This document shows positions 15,153-23,720 of a stretch of DNA of 25,776 nucleotides, one piece after another (the stretch's first letter is position 1; each line of letters starts with the position of its first letter). The DNA lies in contig JAEOTI010000620.1 of the NCBI GenBank assembly GCA_016839955.1, forward strand, positions 1 through 25,776. Reading direction: 5' to 3'. The notes beneath the pieces were generated by a model that was not told the DNA's origin, did not search any database, and saw only the letters and a list, made by a program, of their open reading frames with translations. A program made the position numbers and the translations under genes. The DNA comes from Candidatus Hodarchaeota archaeon. Its GTDB lineage: Archaea; Asgardarchaeota; Heimdallarchaeia; Hodarchaeales; YT1-057.

Positions 15153-15260
15153 TTAGACCGTTTTAAGATTTTTTTTAAGATATTCTTCAGGAGATAGGAC
15201 AATTTTCGCATCTAACCAAGCAAAATGTCGCTTGTTGTAAGTAATCAGTAGAGATTTCAA
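15153..15260 (-). pseudogene. PIN-domain gene 3' tail (copy B)
   Basis: The minus strand encodes LLITYNKRHFAWLDAKIVL, then SPEEYLKKNLKTV and TAA. This is the C-terminal strand-helix end of a VapC-type PIN nuclease, from a different family member than the vapC tail it abuts at 15143-15150. About 35 codons survive in frame without a start or the active-site acids upstream. It corresponds to 6516-6625 in unit A. Confidence 0.65.
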
Positions 15261-15274
15261 AAACTCTATTTTCT

Positions 15275-15310
15275 CTTAAAAAAAAGAAAAAACACCATGA
15301 AGGTGTTTTT
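15275..15310 (-). terminator. Hairpin terminator of propeller gene B
   Basis: The stem AAAAACACC/GGTGTTTTT with a 5-base loop (15288-15310) is followed in the minus-strand transcript by an A/T run giving a U-tract (15275-15287). A second, mutually exclusive pairing CACCATGAA/TTCATGGTG spans 15293-15317. It lies about 45 bases after the stop codon, as in unit A. Confidence 0.6.
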
Positions 15311-15354
15311 CATGGTGAAGGACTTATAGTCGTATCTTTCGGAGTTCTAGACCT

Positions 15355-18210
15355 CTATTCCAGTCTTTTTTCTCTTTTTATCAATTTGGTGGCAGCGAAG
15401 ACGATAAAGGCGGCGATAACAAGAAATTCAGGAGCGAATGGGGCAGTATCACTTTGCGAAGGAGCTGTAGTTTCCGTGCTTGGATAGTAAGGATATGCAT
15501 CATCCACATAATAATTCATGACTAAATAGGTGTTCCCGGTCACCGGGTGGGTTTTATAATGGATAAACATACCCCAGCGATAGCGAAAGAGACAGTATTC
15601 ATTGGCATCATCGATTTGCCCAACGCGCCCTTCAAAGACACAGCCTTCTCCGATACCAATAGAATACCCTTCGGATTCGGATTCACTGACTGAACGAATG
15701 ACACCAGCCCCAAAAATACCACCACCACCACCCCACGCAGAGGAGGTCTCGCTAGAAAATCCTTCTTTCTTCATTTCGGAGATTTCAATAACCGTACTAT
15801 CATATTGATTTCCTTGGCCAACCAATTTCTCTTGATTTGTTGAGGTCAGAAAGTATAGGTCGGGTTCAGAATCTACATGAGATTTGATTTCATTTCTGCT
15901 GGGATAGGTCTCAGGGTGACCGACTGTATGATTGAAAGTCTCATTGCCAATTGCTGGGACATAACTCGATATTTCGCCATAATATCGATTAAAATAGGAC
16001 TGACTGACAGTATAGACAGCAGGATTATCTGGGACACTTATATTGAGGAATGATCCAAGAAGTGTATTGTTGAACGGATGATCTGAAATGGTGTACACAT
16101 ACTTTTTATAGCTCCCTTGGAAGTAAATGATGGTATTATCCCGGGCACCCCCTGTACTAAAGCTGGTAACAATAGTGGTGTGCGTCTTGGTGTTCGTTTC
16201 TGTAAATATCTCTTCCCAAACACGACTTCCTGCGAGAACACCTCCTGCAGGTAAGTCAGGGGAAAATGAGACCTGTGTGTTCAGGCTAAATCCTACGGAG
16301 GATGTTGTGGAAGATGTAACCGTTTTTGACAATCCATAAGACGTGTAAGAACTACCATATGCTTGAGTGATCCCCACTTGAGTAGGCGGAGCAGCCATGG
16401 TCACAAGAACACATGGATCGTAGGTGACTGTCTCAGTTGTCCCCGTATAATTCAATGTAGCACCGTTACCATCGAAATTACCACAAAGAATAGGTCCAAT
16501 ATGAGGTCCCATACCAATTGTTCTCCATCGTACCATATTTCCATTTGTATCCGCTTTCCACACACCTATGTAATCCCCCCGATAATTAATAATCATTTCA
16601 TCTTGACCATCACAGTCAATATCGCCAGTAGCGGACCATTTTGGCCAAAAACCCCCTAAATTTCTACTATAAAGCGTCTCATATCTGGAGGTAGTAGGGT
16701 TCTTCCAAATACATACCCAATAACCTACAAGTGAATCTGCAGTAATTCCACAAAAACCAATCTCATCCGAACCATCTTGGTTGAAATCAATAGCGAAAAG
16801 ATGGACCGGCGAAATATTCATATAATGGATATTGGTTCCAATATGGTTGTAGATTTTATACTGTGTCGAATCATAATGTGGTGATTCATGAGTACCATCA
16901 CTTTCGATGAGATAATAGTAATAATTGTGATAAACGACTATTTCTAGAGTTTTATCACCATCAAAATCTCCAGTGACAAGCCGGACTTCTACAGGGTCTT
17001 GTTCTCTAATAGCAACATCATTCTTACCGCCTGGAACATCTTCATAATAGTCTTTGAATCTTTCAATTTGATTGGTCTCCCTAAAATCGATTTTAGAATT
17101 ACTCACGCTGTTAATCGTGTACATTCTGCAATCGATATTTGTCGCAACGAAAAATTCTTCCTTGCCCCACGGATCTCCATCGAAATCCCCCCACGCACAG
17201 TCCACCGAATAATGGCGTAGAGTATATCTATTTGCATGGTCTCCGTAATAATCTTGATCTAATTGATGGTAAAGAACCCAATTGTCTGCAGGTGTCCACC
17301 TTCCAAAGAATACCACTTCTTCTGCGGGGTAGTTCCAACGATTCCTTTTGTTTACTGCCTGATAAGTAATCCCAATGTGACTATCTACTCCATCTCCGTC
17401 TGGGTCTCCAAGTGCAATAGCGCCTGCAAAATCTTGAAATTCGAACGAGTCTGTAGTACACTTATCCAAATTGTCTAAATGGTCACTAAGATACCCCGGA
17501 CGAAAAGTATTGGAAGTAGATGTCCAATCAGTGCCAATGAAGATCTCTAAATTCTGTAGTTGTCGATAGTTTTCAGTTTCATCATCGAAGGTGCGTAGCC
17601 ATGAAGACCCAGCACCAAACCCATCACGATCGTCATATTTTTGCATTAAAAGGAGAATAATCTCATCCCGACCATCATTGTCAATGTCACCAGTTTGCAT
17701 ATCGAGATTTTGATATCCTTGATAAGCAAAATGATCATCATATATAGAGTATAATAATGGAAAGGGTCCTCTCCATGTTTCCCAATAAGGGTTCCCACCA
17801 GATTTGTAACCACTTCCAATTTTTGTATTATGGAATGGAGCAAAATCCAAATTTTGCCACGAATTTGAACCCCCATTATATTGTAATACAGTAGTGCTAT
17901 AATCCTTATCATATTTCCAAGGGAAAAACATTATATCATCCTGCCCAACAAGCTGGGTCGAATTTACTGATAATGGATGGTCACTACTTGCTAAGGTGCC
18001 CGTGGATTGAGTTATGGCATTTGGGGAAGCTCTTTCAAGCTCTGAATCTGCTATGTTATGCAGAGAGGATTTTTCAAAACCATATTCATTTTCAACTTCC
18101 ATTGAATCGTGATTTGATAACTGGATCATGAGAGGGATTAGCATGATCAAGATGACGATGAAAGACCAATTTTTCCAAGGCAGAACATTTCCTTTTTTCA
18201 TTAATTGCAC
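15355..18210 (-). CDS. Surface protein: seven-bladed FG-GAP/VCBS propeller, unknown beta-rich region, PEF-like anchor (copy B)
   Basis: The 951-residue protein is collinear with copy A over its full length. It has an N-terminal hydrophobic segment, seven DxDxDG-like blade loops (DIDNDGRDE, DPDGDG, DFDGDPWGKEE, DFDGDKTLE, DFNQDGSDE, DIDCDGQDE, NFDGNG) and the same unrecognised region after about residue 605. That region repeats the Ser/Thr-rich stretches, the WGGGGG loop and the GCVFEGRVGQI...YCLF cysteine pair. The terminus TAPFAPEF, a hydrophobic helix and KLIKREKR form a PEF-like anchor. GTG at 18210 is chosen because GGAGGT lies 7 bases upstream, exactly as for copy A; the ATG at 18201 would be 16 bases away. 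The gene starts 3 bases after the stop of the helix gene, so the pair is one operon. All seven blade motifs are intact, so both copies appear to be maintained. Confidence 0.83.
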   Translation of the reverse strand: MQLMKKGNVLPWKNWSFIVILIMLIPLMIQLSNHDSMEVENEYGFEKSSLHNIADSELERASPNAITQSTGTLASSDHPLSVNSTQLVGQDDIMFFPWKYDKDYSTTVLQYNGGSNSWQNLDFAPFHNTKIGSGYKSGGNPYWETWRGPFPLLYSIYDDHFAYQGYQNLDMQTGDIDNDGRDEIILLLMQKYDDRDGFGAGSSWLRTFDDETENYRQLQNLEIFIGTDWTSTSNTFRPGYLSDHLDNLDKCTTDSFEFQDFAGAIALGDPDGDGVDSHIGITYQAVNKRNRWNYPAEEVVFFGRWTPADNWVLYHQLDQDYYGDHANRYTLRHYSVDCAWGDFDGDPWGKEEFFVATNIDCRMYTINSVSNSKIDFRETNQIERFKDYYEDVPGGKNDVAIREQDPVEVRLVTGDFDGDKTLEIVVYHNYYYYLIESDGTHESPHYDSTQYKIYNHIGTNIHYMNISPVHLFAIDFNQDGSDEIGFCGITADSLVGYWVCIWKNPTTSRYETLYSRNLGGFWPKWSATGDIDCDGQDEMIINYRGDYIGVWKADTNGNMVRWRTIGMGPHIGPILCGNFDGNGATLNYTGTTETVTYDPCVLVTMAAPPTQVGITQAYGSSYTSYGLSKTVTSSTTSSVGFSLNTQVSFSPDLPAGGVLAGSRVWEEIFTETNTKTHTTIVTSFSTGGARDNTIIYFQGSYKKYVYTISDHPFNNTLLGSFLNISVPDNPAVYTVSQSYFNRYYGEISSYVPAIGNETFNHTVGHPETYPSRNEIKSHVDSEPDLYFLTSTNQEKLVGQGNQYDSTVIEISEMKKEGFSSETSSAWGGGGGIFGAGVIRSVSESESEGYSIGIGEGCVFEGRVGQIDDANEYCLFRYRWGMFIHYKTHPVTGNTYLVMNYYVDDAYPYYPSTETTAPSQSDTAPFAPEFLVIAAFIVFAATKLIKREKRLE

Positions 18211-18213
18211 CTT

Positions 18214-21200
18214 TTAGACCTCCTTTTGTTCATTTACTTTTCCTTCCCTTTTCTTTCTCCACTTTTGAGAGAAAATAGGTATTAAACCTAATATGGCAAG
18301 AATTACAGTAGGTGTCGTCCAACCCGGTGAATCCTTAGCTGGGGGACCAATAATAGTGACGGAGATGATCATCCAATCGATATTTCCAACATAATCCTGA
18401 GCAGTTAGATTATAGTTGTAAGTCCCACCTCCAAGTTGAGTTAGACCTATTGTCATCGTGGTGACTAGATTCACACTAGTTGACGACACAGACAAGCTAT
18501 CTAACGAGACGACGATATGTTCCGCAACCTCTTCAGTTGATGGACGCCAGCATTCGGCAATCCGGTCAAAATCAATTTCTCCATAATCATTAAACAGGAG
18601 AGTCCACGAGGCGAGGATAACATCTGCCTGATAGAGCTTGAAAAGGTGAAGGCTATCATCCATCGCACGAAAAGTAAAGGTGATTGCTTTTTCCTCTCCC
18701 TCATCGATAACGAAGGCAATTGCACTCATATTAATCAGTTCGGGTGGTATGGTATCTCTGATGGTTATCATGACCGTATCAGTGACGGTATTACTAGAGT
18801 AGTCCCGGACTTGAAGGGTATAGTTATATTCTCTCCTTTCTTCTAGGATAGTTACATCTACTGGAATGAGAATTTGTTCCTCTGAGAACCAATACCCAGT
18901 CTCTACTGCTTCATGCTCTCTATAAATGACATATTGCGTTGGTTCAAGGTTAGTCGACGGAACCCATGTTATATTATGAATCCCTATGACATCAGCATCA
19001 GTAATCTCAATAACAACATTCCCATCACTTATTATTTGTAGATTAGATAAGGATGGGTGTACAGCATAGAATAATGGGTGGGGATCTACCACTTCCTCGG
19101 TAAGATTGTAAGGAGTATCCCCGATACCATTGCTATCACTATCGTTTCCGGGATAATCAGACCAATAATTCCCCTGACCGTTAAGCGACCAGTTGTTATT
19201 GTATTCAAGAAGATCATATCCTTGAGGGATTTCGGTGTTACGCAGAAAAATATTGGAAAAAATGATGTTTTCACTTGAGTCATGCAAAAAAATGCCATAA
19301 CCATTGTTATACTTTGCAACATTCTCAGTCAAATTATTATAGTTAGAAGAGGTTAGTGAAAATCCATCATTCTCGTTATTTTCAGCAATATTTCCTTGAA
19401 GACTATTGTAATCAGAATCATAGAAATAAAATCCTAAATGTCCGTTATCACTAGCGTTATTCGTGGTTATTCTATTATTATGAGAATAAGAAATGCCAAA
19501 GCCTACGGCTATATTCCAACGTGCTAAGTTATCCATGAGGTCGTTGTAGCTACTTTTAATTAATTGAAAACCAATATATTGATTCTCGGATGCGGTATTA
19601 TCTTTTAGGGTATTGTTATCACAATAATCAAATAGGAGAAATCCATAAAATACGTTTCTGGTAGCTGTATTTCCCTGTAAGATGTTATATTTACAACTTT
19701 GTTGCAAATAATATCCAGATTGATTGTTTAGATAGGCTGTGTTATTAGTTAGCGTACAATTGTTCGATTCAAAAAAATAAAAGCCGCTTCCATTGTTACG
19801 ATAAGCCTTATTCCTTAGAAAGGTTTGATTACCACAATACCATAAGAAAAAACCGACTCCTAAATTATCCTTTGCATAATTTCCTTCTATGAAGGTATTA
19901 TTGGAATTTTGGATTTGAAAACCTGCAATATAATTATATCTTGCGAGATTGCTTAATAGGGAATTATTCTCAACAGAATCAAGGAAAATTCCGTAATCGC
20001 ATTCTTCTATATTATTGTGTATTACTGAGTTATTTGCACTGTCACCTTGAATTTCAATACCTCGGACACAAGAATTAATGCTATTGTTTGCAAGGATCGC
20101 ATGACTTACATTGACTAGTGTTACACCATTCCCTATGCCACTCCCAGTGCCATTCAGAAGAACATTTTGAAGAACGAAAGAAGTGTTGATATTTTCAATA
20201 TAGATTAGATTACTAACCCCACTAGTGAAATCGAAGCCTTCAATGATGTAGGGATCATTTATCGTTCCGTTTCCTTCATTAGTGAAATTCGCAAAATCAG
20301 CGTTCTCGTTGATCCAGATGGGCCCAACTCGTGGGAATTCATCTTCCCAGGGAGGTAAAGTCGTGCCATTAGTCCAACTTGCCCCCCCATAGACAGTACC
20401 TGTATTACTATTCCCTGAACTATCAGTAACAGATGTCCCTTCGTTCTCGTCAAAGTGATACCAGGCTACAGTGTCACTCTGTGTAGGATACCACCCGCCT
20501 CCTGTAAGATAATTATCAAACACTTGAGCACCTGTTAATGATTGATTCAGAAAACGAATCTCGTCTAACCAACCTAAAAAGTGATTTGATGGTGTGGCTG
20601 GAGGATCATACTCTTGACCAATTGCCCAGGGTAAGCCTGAAGTTCCCGGAGCATCATTAAGTCGCCCCAATAATGATCGATGGTCTAACACTTGACCGTT
20701 CCTATAGAATGTAACATTTGTATGGGTAGAATTAGTCTTCCCGACTAGCCCAAGATGCTCCCATCCAAGGTCAAAAGGCCTCGCGACGGCATAGAACCCA
20801 CTAGAATTACCACCTAAATTAAAATAAAAATTGTAACTATTTTGATAAGTACCAAATAAAACTAAGTTATTGCCTCCCGCATCGTGTTTACTTATCATGT
20901 ATTGATCGCGCCAAGGGTTCGAGATGTAGGCCCAGAGTTCAATGGTGAAATTATTATTGAGAGCAAAATCGGTGCTGTCGACCCTATCATCACTCCCATC
21001 AAACCATAAGGCAGGATTTGTCCTTCCCTCAAACTGATAAGGGGTATCGATAAAACCATCATTATCATCATCTGGAGTTAATAGATCATTCCAGTGATTA
21101 TAGGCAAAATGATTTCCTACTCCACCGTCATACGCTTGAATACCCTCTCCATTATTATGAAAGAAGTTATTCCAACAGGCAGAATTATTATAACTGGCAG

Positions 21201-22479
21201 AATTCAAATAAAGACCGTAACCAGTATTATTAAAGAGCGAATTCCAAGTGAGAGTAGTATTATGAACCCCATGGAGGGAAATCCCATTGCCGTCAGTGTT
21301 CTTGATGGAATTCTTTTCAAGGATGTTGAAACTACTAACTCCCAAATATGCACTGACCACAATACCATAATCCGCATTTTCAGATAAAGTATTTCGTGTG
21401 AGGTTATTATTTTGGCTCCCTGCATATAAATAAATCCCAAGATAAGAATTATTAAGGAAACTATTCTCAATAAGACAATTATTATGGCTCCCTTTGATAT
21501 AAATCCCCCGTTCATGATTTTTGATGGTATTCTTTTCGAAAACATTGAAATTACTAGCGCCTAAATAATTACTGACCAAAATTCCATATTTATTATTCTC
21601 TACGATCATATTCTTTTCTATTCGGTTTTGTTGACTCGCAGCTGTAACAGAAATTCCATAGTCAATTTGCTTGGTAACCATATTATGGCTTATAGTATTA
21701 TTGTGACCTTCATAGATCACAATTCCAATATTATTCTCTATCACTGTGTTATCTGTCACGGTATTATTGTTACCTTTGATGTAAATCCCATTATCATCGT
21801 TCTTGACAGTGTTCTTTTCAACAATGTTGAAGGTACTAGGTCCCATATAATTACTGACCAAAATGCCGTATTCGTTATTCTCTGTGAGGGTGTTCTCCTC
21901 TATTATGTTGTAATGGCTGGCAGCTGTGACGGCGATGCCATACTGAATTTGATTGGAAACTAAATTATGGCTTATAGTATTATTATGACTCGACCAGATC
22001 ATAATCCCACTTTCACCCTCTGTGATAGTATTATTCCCAATTAGACCACTAGTGACATTTTGCAACGTGATCCCATTGGCTCCTGACTCGGTCGCGCCAC
22101 TAATCGTCACATTGTCAATACTGAAGTAAGCATCAGTATCTTGAATGTGTATTCCCGTTGGACCACTAGATATGATGAACGTATCATTAAGCACATAAGG
22201 ATCTCCTTGAGTCCCGGTTCCACTAAAACCAGCTGTAGTAAACTCATTATTGTTTGTTATTGTAATCGGAGTAGCTAGAACTCGATAAAAATTCCGTTGA
22301 TCGTAAAATATTGTGTGTGATTGAAGTAAACTCTTTCCTTTGTAGTTTTCCAAAACTTCGATGTTGGCTTTGTCATTAGTAAGAATAGATGAAGTTAGAC
22401 TGTTATTGAAAAAAATAATTGGTGAAACAAACGTTATCAGAATCAATATCATTTTACTACTTCTTTTCATTATTAACAT
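18214..22479 (-). CDS. Giant surface protein: beta-helix, one LamG domain, second beta-helix, Ig-like domains, C-terminal anchor (copy B)
   Basis: The protein has about 1421 residues and the same plan as copy A, but with one LamG domain. It has a basic N-terminus and signal segment (MILILITFVSPIIFF) and a first beta-helix (about 70-480) with EKNTVKN/EKNTIKN super-repeats. The LamG domain starts at ALWFDGSDDRVD (about 490) and closes at GASWTNG (about 700). The second beta-helix (about 720-1110) ends in GNYWSDYPGND. Two Ig-like domains, a membrane helix after DSPGW (about 1390-1412) and a basic tail follow. The ATG at 22479 aligns with the chosen start of copy A; the TTG at 22500 is the only further upstream alternative. 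It is the first gene of operon B and probably acts outside the cell with the propeller protein. Confidence 0.85.
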   Translation of the reverse strand: MLIMKRSSKMILILITFVSPIIFFNNSLTSSILTNDKANIEVLENYKGKSLLQSHTIFYDQRNFYRVLATPITITNNNEFTTAGFSGTGTQGDPYVLNDTFIISSGPTGIHIQDTDAYFSIDNVTISGATESGANGITLQNVTSGLIGNNTITEGESGIMIWSSHNNTISHNLVSNQIQYGIAVTAASHYNIIEENTLTENNEYGILVSNYMGPSTFNIVEKNTVKNDDNGIYIKGNNNTVTDNTVIENNIGIVIYEGHNNTISHNMVTKQIDYGISVTAASQQNRIEKNMIVENNKYGILVSNYLGASNFNVFEKNTIKNHERGIYIKGSHNNCLIENSFLNNSYLGIYLYAGSQNNNLTRNTLSENADYGIVVSAYLGVSSFNILEKNSIKNTDGNGISLHGVHNTTLTWNSLFNNTGYGLYLNSASYNNSACWNNFFHNNGEGIQAYDGGVGNHFAYNHWNDLLTPDDDNDGFIDTPYQFEGRTNPALWFDGSDDRVDSTDFALNNNFTIELWAYISNPWRDQYMISKHDAGGNNLVLFGTYQNSYNFYFNLGGNSSGFYAVARPFDLGWEHLGLVGKTNSTHTNVTFYRNGQVLDHRSLLGRLNDAPGTSGLPWAIGQEYDPPATPSNHFLGWLDEIRFLNQSLTGAQVFDNYLTGGGWYPTQSDTVAWYHFDENEGTSVTDSSGNSNTGTVYGGASWTNGTTLPPWEDEFPRVGPIWINENADFANFTNEGNGTINDPYIIEGFDFTSGVSNLIYIENINTSFVLQNVLLNGTGSGIGNGVTLVNVSHAILANNSINSCVRGIEIQGDSANNSVIHNNIEECDYGIFLDSVENNSLLSNLARYNYIAGFQIQNSNNTFIEGNYAKDNLGVGFFLWYCGNQTFLRNKAYRNNGSGFYFFESNNCTLTNNTAYLNNQSGYYLQQSCKYNILQGNTATRNVFYGFLLFDYCDNNTLKDNTASENQYIGFQLIKSSYNDLMDNLARWNIAVGFGISYSHNNRITTNNASDNGHLGFYFYDSDYNSLQGNIAENNENDGFSLTSSNYNNLTENVAKYNNGYGIFLHDSSENIIFSNIFLRNTEIPQGYDLLEYNNNWSLNGQGNYWSDYPGNDSDSNGIGDTPYNLTEEVVDPHPLFYAVHPSLSNLQIISDGNVVIEITDADVIGIHNITWVPSTNLEPTQYVIYREHEAVETGYWFSEEQILIPVDVTILEERREYNYTLQVRDYSSNTVTDTVMITIRDTIPPELINMSAIAFVIDEGEEKAITFTFRAMDDSLHLFKLYQADVILASWTLLFNDYGEIDFDRIAECWRPSTEEVAEHIVVSLDSLSVSSTSVNLVTTMTIGLTQLGGGTYNYNLTAQDYVGNIDWMIISVTIIGPPAKDSPGWTTPTVILAILGLIPIFSQKWRKKREGKVNEQKEV
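18218..18223 (-). promoter_or_regulatory. Shine-Dalgarno site deciding a GTG start
   Basis: GGAGGT on the minus strand, overlapping the end of the helix gene, lies 7 bases before the GTG of propeller gene B. Identity of sequence and spacing with unit A supports the non-ATG start. Confidence 0.6.
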
Positions 22480-22520
22480 CCCAATTTGGTGAATATCCAA
22501 AAATAAACTTGAAAATGATT

Positions 22521-22532
22521 AAATTTTACTAG
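22521..22532 (-). promoter_or_regulatory. TATA-like box of surface operon B
   Basis: CTAGTAAAATTT on the minus strand is centred about 47 bases before the ATG at 22479, the same distance as the related box in unit A. Confidence 0.35.
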
Positions 22533-22561
22533 AAGAAGGTGTTTTTTCAGAGTTGGTCACT

Positions 22562-22603
22562 CTTTCCTAGAAAGTTTCTCAAGATAAGAAAGAAAGAAGA
22601 ATT
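22562..22603 (-). promoter_or_regulatory. Conserved upstream block of operon B
   Basis: The inverted arms CTTTC/GAAAG around CTA (22562-22574) adjoin the 28-base block 22576-22603, which matches 14606-14633 at 27 of 28 positions. The equivalent position in unit A also carries a palindrome, so symmetry and the block are both kept. It is a candidate regulator site. Confidence 0.4.
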
Positions 22604-22662
22604 ATTTTCCTTATAAATATATTACATTGTTTTCTTTTGTGTTTCAATTTGTGACTAATAAA

Positions 22663-22727
22663 TCGCCGTTCTACTTGACTTATACATATATAATAGCGGC
22701 GAGACGATAAATGCAGTCATTATCTCG
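22663..22727. other. Overlapping inverted repeats in the spacer between vapC and operon B
   Basis: TCGCCG (22663-22668) pairs with CGGCGA (22697-22702), enclosing an AT-rich TATA-like stretch. CGAGA (22700-22704) pairs with TCTCG (22723-22727). The two pairings compete. The rest of the 22604-22806 gap shows no coding sequence. The element could be a vapBC terminator or a regulatory site for operon B. It has no obvious counterpart in unit A. Confidence 0.2.
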
Positions 22728-22806
22728 TATTTACTGTTTTAGGATTGTTATTGAATTAGATAAAATCAGAAATTGAATAATTTCACAGACCACTAATTAC
22801 GATTTA

Positions 22807-23274
22807 CTAGAGATAATCTCGAATAGGTGTTTCCTCTGGATCAATAACTCGAATTTGACACTTATTTGCTGTTTTCAACAATTTCTTATCAGCAGTAACA
22901 AGAATTCGGTCTTCCCCTAGAGCAGCCACTAATTGAAGAGCATCCGCTTGATATATTCTATATTTAATAATAAAAGACCAGCTTTCAAAGAGCAAACGAT
23001 TATCAACTGGAAGAAATAGGAGATTATTCTTTTCTAGTAAACTTGTGATCTCAACTACAAATTTTCCCAGAGTACTCTCGAAAACTTCCCCAGACCATTC
23101 TTCTTTAAATCTGAGTTTATCCAAAGTGCCAAGTACCTCTCCTACATTCCATAATGGCCAAACAAGAATATGAGTCCCTTCATGAGCCTGTCGAAAGAGA
23201 AAATCTATCTCTTCAGTCCCAGGTTCCTCATGATATCTCTTCACAATAGCACTTGAATCTAGTATGACCTTCAT
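22807..23274 (-). CDS. vapC: VapC-type PIN-domain ribonuclease toxin
   Basis: This 155-residue protein is a complete PIN domain. The acidic quartet that binds the metal is present: Asp6 in MKVILDSSAIVKRY, Glu46 in NVGEVLG, Asp111 in YQADALQL and Asp129 in VTADKKL. Such toxins cut tRNA, rRNA or mRNA when free of their antitoxin and slow growth. The start overlaps the stop of the upstream antitoxin gene by 4 bases (ATGA), the usual arrangement for coupled translation. The last roughly 34 codons also occur at the tandem-duplication junction at 15043-15145, so this gene's 3' end served as an exchange point. Family assignment is firm; the RNA target is unknown. Confidence 0.88.
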   Translation of the reverse strand: MKVILDSSAIVKRYHEEPGTEEIDFLFRQAHEGTHILVWPLWNVGEVLGTLDKLRFKEEWSGEVFESTLGKFVVEITSLLEKNNLLFLPVDNRLLFESWSFIIKYRIYQADALQLVAALGEDRILVTADKKLLKTANKCQIRVIDPEETPIRDYL

Positions 23275-23546
23275 CGTTGATCTCGCTCTTCTCTAATCAG
23301 TTCCCAAGAGGATTTCGTTGAATTTGGTCTATTTTTCTCAATATCGGCAGGATGTAATAAACTAGTCGGTTTTACAACATCAGAAACTGCTGTTCGTAAG
23401 GCTTCAGAAACTCCAGTCAGAGATGATGCCTTTAAAATTGCTGAAAGTTCCGTACTCAGTTTTCGAAGGGTACCTTCACGCTCAAATACCTGTTTTCTGA
23501 AATCCTGCCACACTTTATCGTCTATCATTACCGTAACTTTCGCCAT
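23271..23546 (-). CDS. vapB: VapB-like antitoxin, ribbon-helix-helix type
   Basis: The 91-residue protein has a short N-terminal strand (AKVTVMIDD) and two predicted helices (about 12-24 and 28-40), as in ribbon-helix-helix DNA-binding antitoxins. A longer charged, less ordered C-terminal tail would wrap the toxin. It precedes vapC with a 4-base overlap, which supports the pairing. Proteins of this kind neutralise the PIN nuclease and repress their own promoter. The N-terminal fold is inferred from pattern only. Confidence 0.72.
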   Translation of the reverse strand: MAKVTVMIDDKVWQDFRKQVFEREGTLRKLSTELSAILKASSLTGVSEALRTAVSDVVKPTSLLHPADIEKNRPNSTKSSWELIREERDQR

Positions 23547-23666
23547 TATTCTTCACATTGGATAAATAACGGTTTTAAGTTATTAAGGTTTGCTGGTTAA
23601 CTTGTTGACAAGAAAGTCTAATTGCTCATTAATGAAATTGTCTTTTGTATAATATTCAAAAGAAAG

Positions 23667-23696
23667 GGAAGAGAGGATAGCTGTTCTAGCTCTTCC
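23667..23696 (-). terminator. Possible terminator after the heliorhodopsin gene
   Basis: GGAAGAG (23667-23673) pairs with CTCTTCC (23690-23696) around a 16-base loop. In the minus-strand transcript it is followed by a U-rich run. It lies about 25 bases after the stop of the heliorhodopsin gene and before vapB. Confidence 0.4.
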
Positions 23697-23720
23697 TACT
23701 CGTTAAACATGGATTATCCA

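Larger units (their letters stand above)
15146..22910 (-). repeat. Tandem duplication unit B (PIN tail, propeller gene, helix gene, vapC tail)
   Basis: Unit B repeats unit A in the same order: PIN tail, hairpin, propeller gene (951 residues), helix gene (1421 residues), spacer, then the end of vapC, which here continues into the complete toxin gene. It lacks one LamG domain and the foreign tails found in the spacer of unit A. Protein similarity between the units is high through all other domains. Confidence 0.7.

Noticed and set aside
21094..21387. Open frame on the plus strand across the beta-helix region (and similar ones at 16363-16659 and 21628-21963)
   Set aside because: They are antisense to well-supported genes, have unlikely composition and no recognisable domain. 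They are shadows of the asparagine-rich coding strand.
22480..22500. TTG start at 22500 (and GTG at 14529) for the helix proteins
   Set aside because: The two upstream extensions differ in length and sequence, whereas the GGG-ATG position is shared by both copies and gives a normal signal peptide.
22681..22702. TATATAA-like stretch as the main promoter of operon B
   Set aside because: It is over 200 bases from the start and has no clear counterpart in unit A, whereas a TATA-like box at 47 bases is kept in both units.
6516..22910. Insertion-sequence or transposon origin for the duplicated units
   Set aside because: No transposase, integrase or terminal inverted repeats are present. Unit edges are toxin-gene tails, which fits unequal exchange better.
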